Shown here piece after piece: positions 16,980-28,740 of a stretch of DNA of 64,000 nt. A program made the translations under genes and the position numbers. Each line of letters starts with the position of its first letter. Positions within the stretch are counted from its first letter, which is position 1. The notes under the pieces are model-generated. The model worked only from the letters and a program-made list of their open reading frames with translations. It searched no databases and had not been told where the DNA came from. This DNA is from Vibrio gangliei. Its GTDB lineage: Bacteria > Pseudomonadota > Gammaproteobacteria > Enterobacterales > Vibrionaceae. The stretch covers positions 1,674,001 through 1,738,000 of the forward strand of contig NZ_AP021869.1 in assembly GCF_026001925.1 (NCBI RefSeq), given 5' to 3'.

Positions 16980-17149
16980 TTATTCAAAGGCGTTGTAGAT
17001 ACAGCGCCTTTTTTGTATCTGATCGTTATTGAGAATATCTTGGTAGCACCGAAATACTTAAGTCCCTAGATGTAACTACCAAAATTCTAGTCTTCTGATA
17101 TTTTCATGTTTAACCGCTCAAAAATACTTCAAACCATTAAAATTAAGGG

Positions 17150-17178
17150 TTTACAAAAACTTAATCGCTATATATTAT
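17150..17178 (+). promoter_or_regulatory. Promoter of tRNA-Ser
   Basis: TTTACA and TATTAT with a 17-bp spacer, followed by a GC-rich ACCGCG discriminator-like stretch just before the tRNA, as expected for a stringently controlled tRNA promoter. Confidence 0.6.
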
Positions 17179-17189
17179 TTACCGCGTTT

Positions 17190-17280
17190 GGAGGGATGGC
17201 TGAGTGGTCGAAAGCACCGGTCTTGAAAACCGGCAGTCGTTAATAGCGGCTCTAGGGTTCAAATCCCTATCCCTCCACCA
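17190..17280 (+). tRNA. tRNA-Ser (UGA)
   Basis: 91 bases with CCA encoded and the long variable arm of class II tRNAs. The acceptor pairs GGAGGGA with TCCCTCC, the anticodon stem is ACCGG/CCGG and the loop carries TGA. The T loop is GGTTCAAATCC. Confidence 0.96.
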
Positions 17281-17287
17281 CTATTCA

Positions 17288-17314
17288 AAAGCCCGCTAGT
17301 TTTAGCGGGCTTTG
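17288..17314 (+). terminator. Terminator of tRNA-Ser
   Basis: Perfect stem AAAGCCCGCTA / TAGCGGGCTTT with loop GTTT. Confidence 0.75.
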
Positions 17315-17402
17315 TCGTATCTGAGTATCAGGAATTTATTCCCATCCCATATTCTGTGTGCGTATAATCACTATCCCAATAAATTTAACTAAGGATATGT
17401 CT

Positions 17403-18044
17403 ATGCAATCCATTAATAAATCAGCCCTGATTATTGTTGATATGCAAAATAGCTTTGTTGAAGGTGATGACCTAACCGTGCATAGTTTAGCGGTTCAAGG
17501 CGGACGTGAATTAGTTGAAGGAATTAATCAATTTCAGCAAAAGTTTGATTTAGTCATTGCCACCAAAGATTGGCACCCTGCCGATCATGGTAGCTTTGCT
17601 AGTCAATACCCAGAGAAAAACGTTTTTGATATGACAACGTTAAATGGCGTTGAGCAAATTCTTTGGCCTGATCACTGCGTGCAACATTCGATTGGTGCGG
17701 AGTTTGTTGATGGCTTAGACATAGATAACATTGCTCATATCACATACAAAGGGACCGATCCCAAGGTCGATAGTTACAGCGGCTTTAAAGATAACAATAA
17801 TCAAGCTAAAACGGATTTAGATGATGTACTTAAATCCCATGCTGTGACTGATATATATGTCGTTGGATTAGCGGCTGACTTTTGTGTCAAGGCAACGGCT
17901 ATTGATGGTGCAATGCTTGGATACAAAACTTTCTTTATCAAAGATTTAACTGCAGCAGTAATACCAACTCAAGATAATCTTAATACCTTATATCAAGAGT
18001 TGGAAGACGCAGGTGTTCAAGTTATCGAGGCATCACAAGTCTAG
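17403..18044 (+). CDS. pncA: Nicotinamidase
   Basis: 213 residues. It hydrolyses nicotinamide to nicotinate in NAD salvage. The catalytic triad is Asp13 (IVDMQNSFVEGD), Lys116 (ITYKGTDP) and Cys161 (AADFCVKAT); metal ligands are Asp56 and His58 (TKDWHPADHG) with His91. The ATG at 17403 has AAGGA seven bases before it, better than the ATG at 17397 or the open frame extending to 17358. Confidence 0.95.
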   Translation: MQSINKSALIIVDMQNSFVEGDDLTVHSLAVQGGRELVEGINQFQQKFDLVIATKDWHPADHGSFASQYPEKNVFDMTTLNGVEQILWPDHCVQHSIGAEFVDGLDIDNIAHITYKGTDPKVDSYSGFKDNNNQAKTDLDDVLKSHAVTDIYVVGLAADFCVKATAIDGAMLGYKTFFIKDLTAAVIPTQDNLNTLYQELEDAGVQVIEASQV

Positions 18045-18060
18045 CGCCCCCTCTAACCGG

Positions 18061-19017
18061 TTAATTCATCTGTTCTGGATAAAAATGAAAATCGCACAGC
18101 GGCCTGTTTATTTTTTCTAGCACGTAGTACACCATCGTCATAATCAGCAACATAGCCATAAACCAAGGCAGTACATATTGCGTGATATAAGCATTTTGTA
18201 TGTAGGCCTTGATCGTTATGTCGTTAAAATGAATGTGTTTATTAAAGAGGAACGGTAAGAAGCGACTTTCACCAATTGAATAGCTTTGATCTCTGAAATC
18301 AATATCAAGCCCCATGTATTGACTTAACCAGGGCCCCAATGAATCTTGCATCAATTGCTGCAAATCAAACGTCATGCCTAGATCACCTAATAATTTTCCT
18401 TGAGAAAACACTGGCGTGACTAAAATAACAACACTTCTTCCCCTTGGGTAAGCCTGCTCAAGTGAAGTTAAAAATGAGATAGAGTGTTCTAAACTGATTC
18501 CATTTTGCCGATATCTCAACGGAGAAAACTCTGGAGGGGTGGCCGTTAAATTAATGCGAGATTTAATGTAAGCAAATTCTTGACCTTGTCCGTAATATAC
18601 AAAGAAGGCTTGAGGTGAAGCATTTCGGTCTTCTTCCATCCAAAATTCATCGAGTTTATGTAGTCGTTTCGATAAATCAAAATTCACCGATTGCACATTG
18701 CCTTACGCGATAAAACTACCTGAATAAAAGGAATAATGGTCTGGCATAATATTTACACCTTCAATGCCAATTTGCTCATTCTTTTCTAATGCAAAACCAG
18801 CATTATGATTAGCTTGAACGCTTATCTCAGGTAATAGAGTTTCAATATTATTGGTAATACGTTCATTCACGGAAAAATATTGGGATAAATCATTTTTAAC
18901 CGCAGAGCTCACACCTTCAAGATAATTAAAAATAGACACACAGGTATAGGCAATCCAGCACGCTATACAAGTGGCAAAGAGATAGAAAAATGAATGCGAA
19001 CTTCTCCCTAGCGGCAT
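18061..19017 (-). pseudogene. Membrane sensor-like protein gene interrupted by an in-frame TAA
   Basis: One continuous reading frame of 318 codons has a single TAA at 18703-18705 (GCG TAA GGC on the coding strand) after residue 104; the frame is unchanged across it. The N-terminal part has a membrane helix (FFYLFATCIACWIAYTC), the middle looks like a periplasmic sensing domain, and a second helix (YVLPWFMAMLLIMTMVYY) lies near the end. Only about 20 residues follow, so the usual cytoplasmic output domain is absent. A GTG at 18696 could restart the distal part, but no ribosome site is obvious. Either a pseudogene, or a readthrough gene, or two pieces. Family not identified. Confidence 0.65.
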
Positions 19018-19102
19018 ATTGATAAAACTCCCTTTATCCTAACTTTTATTCCATCGACATCTAATACCACTTGTACTAATTGGTATCTAAGTCACATCAC
19101 TT

Positions 19103-20074
19103 CTACTTTAAACAATAATCCATCCAATACTGTTTTGCCTGTAAATTGGCCATTTCATAGTCTTTACATTCAGCAAACAATACCGCCGCCATGCTTGAAA
19201 TAACCACATTTATCGCCTGTTCTGACATTGGACTCATCAAGCCTGGTGGTTGTGTTGACGGTAATGGAAGCCCTTCTTCTAGGCTTTCTTGCCAATAAAA
19301 AGATTCAACCCCTTGAGCACTACTCAACCATACGGTTTGGCTGACCTTAGGATTATATTCCGCTTCGCCATTTTGACCTTTATATGAAATGACAGACAAG
19401 CTCTTTCTGTCTATAACTTGATCAATTTCAGCATGAAGTTGCTGGAAACCTGGGTGAAAGCTACCACGAACACCTAATTTTGCAGCCCCTGGGTTTAATG
19501 CTCGTACCACAGTATTAATAGGCGTTCGTAATCCGTATCGTGCTTTCCATCCAATCATAGTTTGGGCAATGGGAGCAAATGCCTGTAATGGCAAATAAGC
19601 GATGTGATGTTCCGCGAGTAATTGTCTTGCATGCTCAGCATCTTGAGCCAAAGGAATAGCAAGGTCCATCAAGTGATCTTCAACGTGTACTCGGCCGTTG
19701 TTCGGTTCGTTATAGCCATGCAAAAGCACTTTATAGCCATTTAAAGATAATATTTTTGCAGCAAGACCATGCCAGGGAAAAGACTCATCACCAGCGCGCT
19801 TACCAGCATAACAAGGCCAATCTATGTCAGCACCAATACTCGGTACTCGCGATTGAAATGCTTTCACAAACCCTGCAATTTCATCGTTCGTTTCATTTTG
19901 AACCCGAATAAGCATGAGTAGCATCGCTATTTGATCATCACCAATTGCATTGCTTCCGCTTTCTTTCGCACTTAAATAGGCGTCCATGACATCGAACGCT
20001 TGTTGCTCAGATAATGGTTTTCGTCCTCGCTCGCCACGTCCGACGGTACGAATGCACTCTAAAATAATACTCAT
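19103..20074 (-). CDS. ybiB: TrpD2 (YbiB) family glycosyltransferase-like protein
   Basis: 323 residues with the anthranilate phosphoribosyltransferase-like fold: an N-terminal helical domain (ECIRTVGRGERGRKPLSEQQ) and a central region (NNGRVHVEDHLMDL, LRTPINTVVRALNPGA). In E. coli, YbiB binds nucleic acids rather than making tryptophan, and belongs to an SOS-linked set. It is not linked to trp genes here. Product name follows the family, with the actual role inferred. Confidence 0.85.
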   Translation of the reverse strand: MSIILECIRTVGRGERGRKPLSEQQAFDVMDAYLSAKESGSNAIGDDQIAMLLMLIRVQNETNDEIAGFVKAFQSRVPSIGADIDWPCYAGKRAGDESFPWHGLAAKILSLNGYKVLLHGYNEPNNGRVHVEDHLMDLAIPLAQDAEHARQLLAEHHIAYLPLQAFAPIAQTMIGWKARYGLRTPINTVVRALNPGAAKLGVRGSFHPGFQQLHAEIDQVIDRKSLSVISYKGQNGEAEYNPKVSQTVWLSSAQGVESFYWQESLEEGLPLPSTQPPGLMSPMSEQAINVVISSMAAVLFAECKDYEMANLQAKQYWMDYCLK

Positions 20075-20249
20075 AAGGTACGTTACTCTCCTTGCTTCAA
20101 CCTCCTTACTTTACCTGAAAGGCTCTCTATATGGTGAATAGAAACGCATGTGCTAACGCAAAAAAAACCTGATTTCTAAAGTGAGGATGATAAAAATAAG
20201 AAAAGCCTGCACAATGGTAGGCTTTCACATAAAGAATCTCAGACTACTT

Positions 20250-20441
20250 TTAAGTTTGCTGGCGCAAATATTCTTGCTCCCAAATATTTGAATACGGTGA
20301 GCCTGATAACAATTTTTGATGCTGTAATTCGTCTAAGTGATCCAGTGATGCCTGATGCATTTGTTCCGATAATGAATGAAAGAATTCACTGCACTTATTC
20401 ATCAAAGTCGATTGATTTTTGGTTGGGTATTGACTTGCCAT
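20250..20441 (-). CDS. Small hypothetical protein (63 residues)
   Basis: The ATG at 20441 is chosen because AAGGAG lies eight bases upstream; an open frame runs further to 20507 without a ribosome site. The peptide begins MASQYPTKNQS, is polar with a leucine/histidine-rich helical middle (SEQMHQASLDHLDELQH), and has no membrane segment. It lies between ybiB and topB on the same strand. Family not recognised. Confidence 0.6.
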   Translation of the reverse strand: MASQYPTKNQSTLMNKCSEFFHSLSEQMHQASLDHLDELQHQKLLSGSPYSNIWEQEYLRQQT

Positions 20442-20723
20442 AATGCTTCTCCTTAAGAATATGGACGGCATTGCTTTCCATCTGCAATGCATGTACCTAT
20501 GCTGCAATACTTCTACCTATGCTGCTGCATACATGTGCCTACACCTGAAATATCAAGCGCAAAGCACATTACAATCTAAGCAGTAATCAATTAAGCAATA
20601 ACCAAGCCAATTTTAAATATTCGTTGTAACAGACACTTAGATTACTGGCATAAAAAATCATGCACAAGTTTGATCCAAAATGGATGAGAAATAGTGCAAG
20701 TTAGCATTTCTTAGCCTTACAAA

Positions 20724-22667
20724 TTAGCTTTTCCTAGCTTTATAGATTTTACGGGCGGTTCCCTTTTTCTTATATGCGGGCTTTTTCACTGGCGGTAACG
20801 AGCGTAACGAGTCTGGTACAGGCGCGGTTTTTACATTGTGGATCAACTGTTCAATTTGTTGCTGCAAGTGTTGCATAAATGGTGTGTAGGCTTGTTGCTT
20901 TTCAGCCATGGCTTGTAATTGATGTTCCCAATGGGCGGTCATATCAGGATAAGTCGATTCTGCGGGTAGCGCATGAATTAAGCCTCTTCCCGCTTGACTG
21001 GCTTTGATAAACCGACCTTCACGAACTAGTAACTGACGCTTGAATAAAGTATCGAGTATCCCAGCTCGCGTGGCTTCCGTTCCAAGTCCATCTGTGTCAC
21101 GGAGAATTTTCTTTAATTCTTTGTCGGCGACAAATCGCGCAATACCCGTCATGGCTTGCAATAATGTAGATTCAGTAAAGTGACGTGGTGGCTCAGTTTT
21201 ATGATCTTTGATTTCACCTTCTCGACACAATAGTTTTTCCCCGATAGCTAGCGCAGGGACTTGATCAATCCCCTCCTCATCGGCCTCTTGTGTTTTTGAA
21301 GATTGAAGTATTTTCCAACCTGAGACAATCAGCACTCGACCTTTGGCAATAAACACGCCACCGGCAATATCAAACTCTAACTTCGACTCGGCATAGACCG
21401 CAGCAGGATAAAACTGCATCAAATACTGACGTGCAATCATTTGATAAATTTTTGCTTCGTGACCAGACAGAACATGACTCGCCATTTTCTTTGGGGTTGG
21501 AATGATGGCGTGGTGAGCATCCACTTTGCTGTCATTCCACGCTTTTGATTTTAAAGACAGATCTACGCCAGCAACCGCTTGTTGTAATTGAGCATCGTTA
21601 TTATTTATCGCCTCAACCACGCTTCCCGCTTGTTTGAAATGTTCTTTAGGCAAATAACGACTGTCTGAACGAGGGTAAGTAATCAGCTTATGTTTCTCAT
21701 ATAACGACTGACACACATTCAACACATCTTGCGCACTCATTTGAAAACGTCTTGCCGCTTCAATTTGCAAAGCAGAAAGGGAATAAGGTAGTGGTGGCGC
21801 TTGTTTAGTTTGCTTTTGTTCAGAGTCTTTTACCATCGCGGGCTGACCTTGAATACGACTCGCCACATTTTCTACCAACTTACGGTTTAGCACTCTCCCT
21901 TCTTCGTCTTGCCACGGTTTGATTGCTTCACTTGGTTTCCATTTAGCGCGAATATCAAATTCTTCATTCCCATTTTGATACGGGATCAACGCATGTAAGG
22001 AAAAGTAATCTCGTGGTACAAAATTTTCGATTTCTTCATCACGTCTCACCACCAAACCCAGTACAGGGGTTTGTACCCGCCCTACCGACAGAACGCCTTG
22101 ATAACCAGCTTTTTGCCCGAGCAAGGTATACGCACGCGACATATTCATTCCATACAACCAATCGGCGCGAGAGCGCGCTAAAGCCGAAACAGAAAGAGGA
22201 ACAAATTCTTGGTTGGAACGCATTTGTGTTAACGCGCGTTTTACCGCAGGTAGGTTTAAATCGCTGATCAATAAACGCTGAGTGGATTGCTTTTGTGCTT
22301 TGGTCGCTTTGAGATAATCAATGACTTCATCCACCAGCAGCTGCCCTTCACGATCAGGGTCTCCCGCATTGATAAGTTCTGGTTTTTGCTTAAAAAGCTG
22401 TTTTATCACTGAGAGTTGTTTTTTAGCGGCGGCGCGTGGGCGTAATTGCCATTGCTGTGGAATGATGGGTAAATCCGCCATATTCCATTTTTTATAACGC
22501 TCATCATAAGCATCTGGCTCCACTTGTTCCAGCAAATGCCCGATACACCAAGTCACCACATCGCCGTTGGCACAACGAATAAAACCTTGTTCATTTTTAT
22601 GAGGTGTAGGCAAAGCAGCCGCAATGGCGCGACCTAAGCTTGGTTTTTCAGCAATAAATAAACGCAC
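20724..22667 (-). CDS. topB: DNA topoisomerase III
   Basis: 647 residues (E. coli TopB 653). A type IA topoisomerase that decatenates DNA and acts with RecQ. The Toprim domain shows IAEKPSLGRAIAAALP and DPDREGQLLVDEV, and the active-site tyrosine lies in LITYPRSDSRYLP. The C-terminus is lysine/arginine-rich. A GTG at 22667 is chosen since the family starts with (M/V)RLFIAEKPSL; an upstream ATG at 22718 adds a non-homologous hydrophobic stretch. Confidence 0.93.
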   Translation of the reverse strand: MRLFIAEKPSLGRAIAAALPTPHKNEQGFIRCANGDVVTWCIGHLLEQVEPDAYDERYKKWNMADLPIIPQQWQLRPRAAAKKQLSVIKQLFKQKPELINAGDPDREGQLLVDEVIDYLKATKAQKQSTQRLLISDLNLPAVKRALTQMRSNQEFVPLSVSALARSRADWLYGMNMSRAYTLLGQKAGYQGVLSVGRVQTPVLGLVVRRDEEIENFVPRDYFSLHALIPYQNGNEEFDIRAKWKPSEAIKPWQDEEGRVLNRKLVENVASRIQGQPAMVKDSEQKQTKQAPPLPYSLSALQIEAARRFQMSAQDVLNVCQSLYEKHKLITYPRSDSRYLPKEHFKQAGSVVEAINNNDAQLQQAVAGVDLSLKSKAWNDSKVDAHHAIIPTPKKMASHVLSGHEAKIYQMIARQYLMQFYPAAVYAESKLEFDIAGGVFIAKGRVLIVSGWKILQSSKTQEADEEGIDQVPALAIGEKLLCREGEIKDHKTEPPRHFTESTLLQAMTGIARFVADKELKKILRDTDGLGTEATRAGILDTLFKRQLLVREGRFIKASQAGRGLIHALPAESTYPDMTAHWEHQLQAMAEKQQAYTPFMQHLQQQIEQLIHNVKTAPVPDSLRSLPPVKKPAYKKKGTARKIYKARKS

Positions 22668-22763
22668 AGCAATCTCAAATAGCGAAAATATAAAAGAAAA
22701 GGCAACACTCAAGGTCACCTTTTTAGAGTCAATTTAACTGTGATTTTATACAGTGATTTTCAA

Positions 22764-23312
22764 TTAAAGGAAAGAGACAAAATCACCAATTTTACGTTCA
22801 GGTACTTTCATTGGTGTGGTTCCCGGTGTGCCTAAATATAAGAAGCCCACGATTTGATCTTCTCCTTCAAGTCCAAAGGCTTGGTGTACTTCTTGATGAA
22901 ACATCCATTCACCCGAGCGCCAAAAGCCTTGAAAACCTTGTGCGATCGCCGCCATTTGCATTGCCTGTGCTGCACAACCAGCAGAAAGGTGTTGTTCGAA
23001 CGCTGGCACTTTTTCATGAGGCGTGACCTTAGCGATCACGGTGATCACCATAGGGGCTCGAAATGGTGCTTTTTTCAACTTCTCAATCACTGCTTCATCG
23101 CTATTGTTTGCCTTTGCAGCGTGCACAAGAATATCCGCCAATTTGCGTAACCCTTCACCTTGCGCGATAACAAAGCGCCAAGGTGTTAAGCTGCCGTGAT
23201 CAGGCGCTCGGAATCCCGCTTTAATGATGTTTTCCAACACTTTGCCTTCCGGTGCGGGTTCAATCAGATTGGCTACAGAACGGCGCTCCAACAATAAATC
23301 TAACGCTTGCAT
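22764..23312 (-). CDS. ydjA: NAD(P)H nitroreductase YdjA
   Basis: 182 residues, matching the single-domain nitroreductases of the YdjA type (E. coli 183). FMN-binding features are LLERRSV and APDHGSLTPWRFV near the N-terminus and a GCAAQAMQMAA helix. Physiological substrate unknown. The ATG at 23312 has AAGGA at a six-base gap. It is about 140 bp from the fadH stop and 97 bp from the topB start. Confidence 0.9.
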   Translation of the reverse strand: MQALDLLLERRSVANLIEPAPEGKVLENIIKAGFRAPDHGSLTPWRFVIAQGEGLRKLADILVHAAKANNSDEAVIEKLKKAPFRAPMVITVIAKVTPHEKVPAFEQHLSAGCAAQAMQMAAIAQGFQGFWRSGEWMFHQEVHQAFGLEGEDQIVGFLYLGTPGTTPMKVPERKIGDFVSFL

Positions 23313-23445
23313 AATCATTCCTTGGCTTTAAAACGACAAATGAGAATCATAATCAAATATCACTTCTTTGACCATGACTCTCATTGCATTTCATCTATTT
23401 AATCGATTTAACGTAAAGCTAGAATCTAAATAACCTCCGCTACCG

Positions 23446-25452
<2,007 letters not shown>

Positions 25453-25476
25453 TCACCTTTCAAGCTAATAATTATT

Positions 25477-25493
25477 ATATGGTCTGACCAGAG
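25477..25493. promoter_or_regulatory. FadR operator upstream of fadH
   Basis: The core TGGTCTGACCA is a perfect match to the FadR inverted repeat (TGGTCNGACCA). It lies 28 bp before the fadH start codon, where binding would repress transcription until acyl-CoA releases FadR. Confidence 0.75.
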
Positions 25494-25726
25494 TATCGCT
25501 TGCACTTCAACTATTCAAACATCCGTTTACATTTTTGTAACCTAGCTCAATTTTCATCGTAAAGTTGATTCAAAGGCACAAATTTTCTTACTGCTTGAGG
25601 GGTTATCCCCAAGTAACCCAAATTACCGTAACATTAATGTCATTGCTTATGTTACATTGTTGCAAATAGTCTTACGCTTATGCTTAAGCGACCTCAGATT
25701 TACATCATGTTTAACCGGACAGAAAT

Positions 25727-27583
25727 ATGAAAAAACTGTTTTGCTTTATCGCAAAGATCATCAAAGGCATTTGGAAATTTATCGGTTTTCTACGTGTCGC
25801 AATGTTGAATCTTGCCTTTCTCGCTATTTTAGTTTTCGCCTACTTCACCTTTTTCCCGCAAAAATCAGCAGCACCGGATGATATCTCGTCAAAAAAAGAA
25901 GCCTTAATCCTCAATTTGGAAGGGCCGATTGTTGAGCAACGTTCTTATATCAATCCGTTCGACTCCTTATCGGGAACATTGATGGAAAAAGATCTGCCAA
26001 AAGAAAATGTGCTCTACGATATTGTGACGACGATTCGTGCAGCAGCAAAAGACGAATCCATTACTGGGCTCGTACTGAATTTAAAGCAGATGCCAGAAAC
26101 CAACCTAACCAAATTACGCTATGTAGCTAAAGCCATCAGTGAGTTCAAAGCCAGTGGCAAGCCAGTCTACGCGTATGGTGATTTTTATAATCAAAGCCAA
26201 TATTACCTAGCCAGTTACGCCAATAAAATCATGCTCTCACCAGATGGAGCAGTGCTATTAAAAGGCTACAGCGCTTACAATTTGTACTTCAAAGACTTTC
26301 TGGAAAAACTCAATGTCTCTACTCATATTTTCCGTGTAGGCACATATAAATCGGCGGTAGAGCCTTTTATTCGTAATGATATGTCACCCGCTGCAAAAGA
26401 GTCTGCCAGCGCATGGTTAACTCAATTGTGGGGGGCGTACATTGATGATGTTGCTCATAACCGTAACGTAGATGGTAAAACGCTAACGCCAAGCATGGAG
26501 GATTTCCTTGCACAAATGAAAGTCGTTGATGGTGATTTAGCACAATTGTCGAAACAAGTCGGTTTGGTTGATGAGCTTATGACTCGCCAACAAGCGACCC
26601 AATTCTTACGTGATAAATTTGGCGGCACGGATAAGAATGGCTACAACGGCATAAGCTACTATCAATATAAAAATACCGTGACACAACCAATCACAACCAG
26701 CCCAGATAAAATTGCAGTCGTGGTTGCCAGTGGTACGATTTTAGATGGCGATCAACCTAAAGGCAGTGTTGGTGGTGATTCAACGGCTCGTCTATTACGC
26801 CAAGCTCGCCTAGATAAAGACATTAAAGCTGTGGTATTGCGTGTCGACAGCCCAGGCGGCAGCGCTTTCGCATCTGAAGTCATTCGTAATGAAGTGGAAG
26901 CATTAAAGCAAGCGGGGAAACCTGTGGTTGTTTCAATGTCTAGCCTTGCAGCATCGGGTGGTTACTGGATTTCAATGAGTGCCGATAAAATCATCGCTCA
27001 GCCAACCACGCTCACGGGTTCAATCGGTATCTTTGGTGTCATCACCACATTTGAAAAAGGCTTAAATCAACTAGGCGTGCATACGGATGGAATTGGCACC
27101 AGCCCATTCTCTGGTGTTGGCTTAACCAATGGTCTATCAAAAGGTGCGTCAGAAGCAATGCAAATGGGCATTGAGCATGGTTATCATCGTTTTATCTCAC
27201 TGGTGGGTGAGAACCGAGACATGAAAACTGAAGAGGTTGATAAAGTCGCCCAAGGTCGAGTTTGGACCGGTCAAGATGCCATGAAACGTGGTCTTGTGGA
27301 TCAAATGGGTGACTTTGATGATGCGATTACTGAAGCGGCTAAGTTAGCTAAAGTGACAGATTACCAGTTAACTTGGGTTGATAAGCCACTCACGCCAACT
27401 CAACAAATGCTGCAAGATTTATTCAGCACTGTCGATGCATCACTAGGTAACCCACTAGAAAAATATTTGCCGGATGCGCTAAAACCAGCCGCCGCACAAA
27501 TTAGCCAAAGTGCCGATTTACTCAACAGCTTTAATGATCCGAAAGGCTATTATGCTTTTTGTTTAAATTGCCAAACTAATTAA
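25727..27583 (+). CDS. sppA: Signal peptide peptidase SppA, 67-kDa type
   Basis: 618 residues (E. coli 618). An inner-membrane serine-lysine protease that degrades cleaved signal peptides in the periplasm. One N-terminal membrane anchor (MLNLAFLAILVFAYFTFF) precedes two tandem ClpP-like domains. Catalytic Lys208 lies in FRVGTYKSAVEPF, and Ser410 in SSLAASGGYW. It is divergent from fadH and ends at a terminator 22 bp after the stop. Confidence 0.95.
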   Translation: MKKLFCFIAKIIKGIWKFIGFLRVAMLNLAFLAILVFAYFTFFPQKSAAPDDISSKKEALILNLEGPIVEQRSYINPFDSLSGTLMEKDLPKENVLYDIVTTIRAAAKDESITGLVLNLKQMPETNLTKLRYVAKAISEFKASGKPVYAYGDFYNQSQYYLASYANKIMLSPDGAVLLKGYSAYNLYFKDFLEKLNVSTHIFRVGTYKSAVEPFIRNDMSPAAKESASAWLTQLWGAYIDDVAHNRNVDGKTLTPSMEDFLAQMKVVDGDLAQLSKQVGLVDELMTRQQATQFLRDKFGGTDKNGYNGISYYQYKNTVTQPITTSPDKIAVVVASGTILDGDQPKGSVGGDSTARLLRQARLDKDIKAVVLRVDSPGGSAFASEVIRNEVEALKQAGKPVVVSMSSLAASGGYWISMSADKIIAQPTTLTGSIGIFGVITTFEKGLNQLGVHTDGIGTSPFSGVGLTNGLSKGASEAMQMGIEHGYHRFISLVGENRDMKTEEVDKVAQGRVWTGQDAMKRGLVDQMGDFDDAITEAAKLAKVTDYQLTWVDKPLTPTQQMLQDLFSTVDASLGNPLEKYLPDALKPAAAQISQSADLLNSFNDPKGYYAFCLNCQTN

Positions 27584-27604
27584 CTGAAAAATAAAACAAT
27601 AATC

Positions 27605-27636
27605 AAAGCCAGTAACTCACAATGCTGGCTTTTTTC
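27605..27636 (+). terminator. Terminator between sppA and ansA
   Basis: AAAGCCAG pairs with CTGGCTTT over a 12-base loop, then a T run. Confidence 0.7.
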
Positions 27637-27720
27637 TTTGCGTGTTTGCCATTTTCTTATTGGGATAAATGCCGCTATAATTGCGCCCAACTGTTCCCCC
27701 TACTCAATTTGATATTCATT

Positions 27721-28734
27721 ATGACAAGAAAACACATCTACATCGCTTACACTGGTGGCACCATTGGCATGAAACGTTCCTCACACGGTTACGTACCTGC
27801 TGATGGTTTCATGACCCAACAACTTGCTGCAATGCCAGAATTCCATCGTGAAGAAATGCCATTGTTTACCGTGCACGAGTATTCACCTCTAATGGATTCA
27901 TCCGATATGACGCCTAACGATTGGCAGCATATCGCTGATGACATCAAAGCTAATTACGACAAATACGACGGTTTCGTGATTTTACACGGCACCGATACCA
28001 TGGCGTACACCGCCTCTGCGTTGTCATTCATGTTTGAAAACTTGGGTAAACCGGTGATCGTGACGGGCTCACAAATCCCATTAGCTGAGCTGCGTTCTGA
28101 TGGTCAAGCAAACTTACTGAATGCCTTACATATTGCGGCAAACTACCCGATCAATGAAGTGACGTTGTTTTTTAATAACCAACTCATGCGAGGTAACCGC
28201 AGCACCAAGTCTCGCGCTGATGGTTTTAATGCCTTTACTTCACCTAACTTGCCACATTTGTTAGAAGCAGGGATCAGCATTCAAGTGAGTAACCCTGAAC
28301 TGATCAACAAGAAGCCACAAGGTGAATTCAAAGTACACAACATCACGCCACAACCGATCGGTGTGATTACTATGTATCCGGGCATTTCTCATGAGGTTAT
28401 TCGCAATACATTACGCCAACCAGTAAATGCGATGATTTTGCTCACTTTTGGTGTCGGTAACGCACCACAAAATAAAGAGATGCTTGCGCACTTAAAAGAA
28501 GCCTCAGAACGTGGCGTGATTGTGGTGAACCTAACCCAATGCTTAACTGGGAAAGTAAATATGGATGGTTATGCTACTGGGGTTTCATTAGCAGAAGCTG
28601 GTGTGATCAGTGGATTTGATATGACGCACGAAGCCGCCCTTGCCAAGCTACATTATTTATTAAGTAAAGAGTTAAGCTACGAAGAAATCAAAGCGCAGAT
28701 GCAACAAGTACTGCGTGGGGAGATGAGTATTTAA
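27721..28734 (+). CDS. ansA: L-asparaginase I, cytoplasmic
   Basis: 337 residues (E. coli AnsA 338). It hydrolyses asparagine to aspartate and ammonia. Nucleophile Thr14 lies in YTGGTIGM, and Thr91-Asp92 in LHGTDTMAY. There is no signal peptide, which fits the type I enzyme. The ATG at 27721 gives the family N-terminus; the open frame upstream to 27622 overlaps the sppA terminator. Confidence 0.95.
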   Translation: MTRKHIYIAYTGGTIGMKRSSHGYVPADGFMTQQLAAMPEFHREEMPLFTVHEYSPLMDSSDMTPNDWQHIADDIKANYDKYDGFVILHGTDTMAYTASALSFMFENLGKPVIVTGSQIPLAELRSDGQANLLNALHIAANYPINEVTLFFNNQLMRGNRSTKSRADGFNAFTSPNLPHLLEAGISIQVSNPELINKKPQGEFKVHNITPQPIGVITMYPGISHEVIRNTLRQPVNAMILLTFGVGNAPQNKEMLAHLKEASERGVIVVNLTQCLTGKVNMDGYATGVSLAEAGVISGFDMTHEAALAKLHYLLSKELSYEEIKAQMQQVLRGEMSI

Positions 28735-28740
28735 ACATTA

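Larger units (their letters stand above)
16698..17050 (+). repeat. 141-bp tandem array derived from tRNA-Pro plus terminator
   Basis: After the intact tRNA-Pro, two further units end in the same 3' sequence at 16838 and 16979, giving an exact 141-bp period, and a third remnant starts near 17024. Each unit holds a spacer with the tRNA terminator and then a tRNA-Pro-like body. The last unit is cut to a GGTAGC scrap. The first duplicated body is already altered in the same way as the second, so the array grew from a degenerate copy. Confidence 0.85.

Noticed and set aside
16698-17050. tRNA-derived array as prophage attachment sites
   Set aside because: The copies include the D arm and terminator and no integrase or phage gene is near.
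20493-20525. Short direct repeat TACCTATGCTGC x 2
   Set aside because: Just two short copies about 20 bp apart in non-coding DNA, with no supporting context.
22668-22718. Upstream ATG start for topB
   Set aside because: Adds a hydrophobic stretch absent from TopB; the GTG at 22667 matches the family N-terminus.
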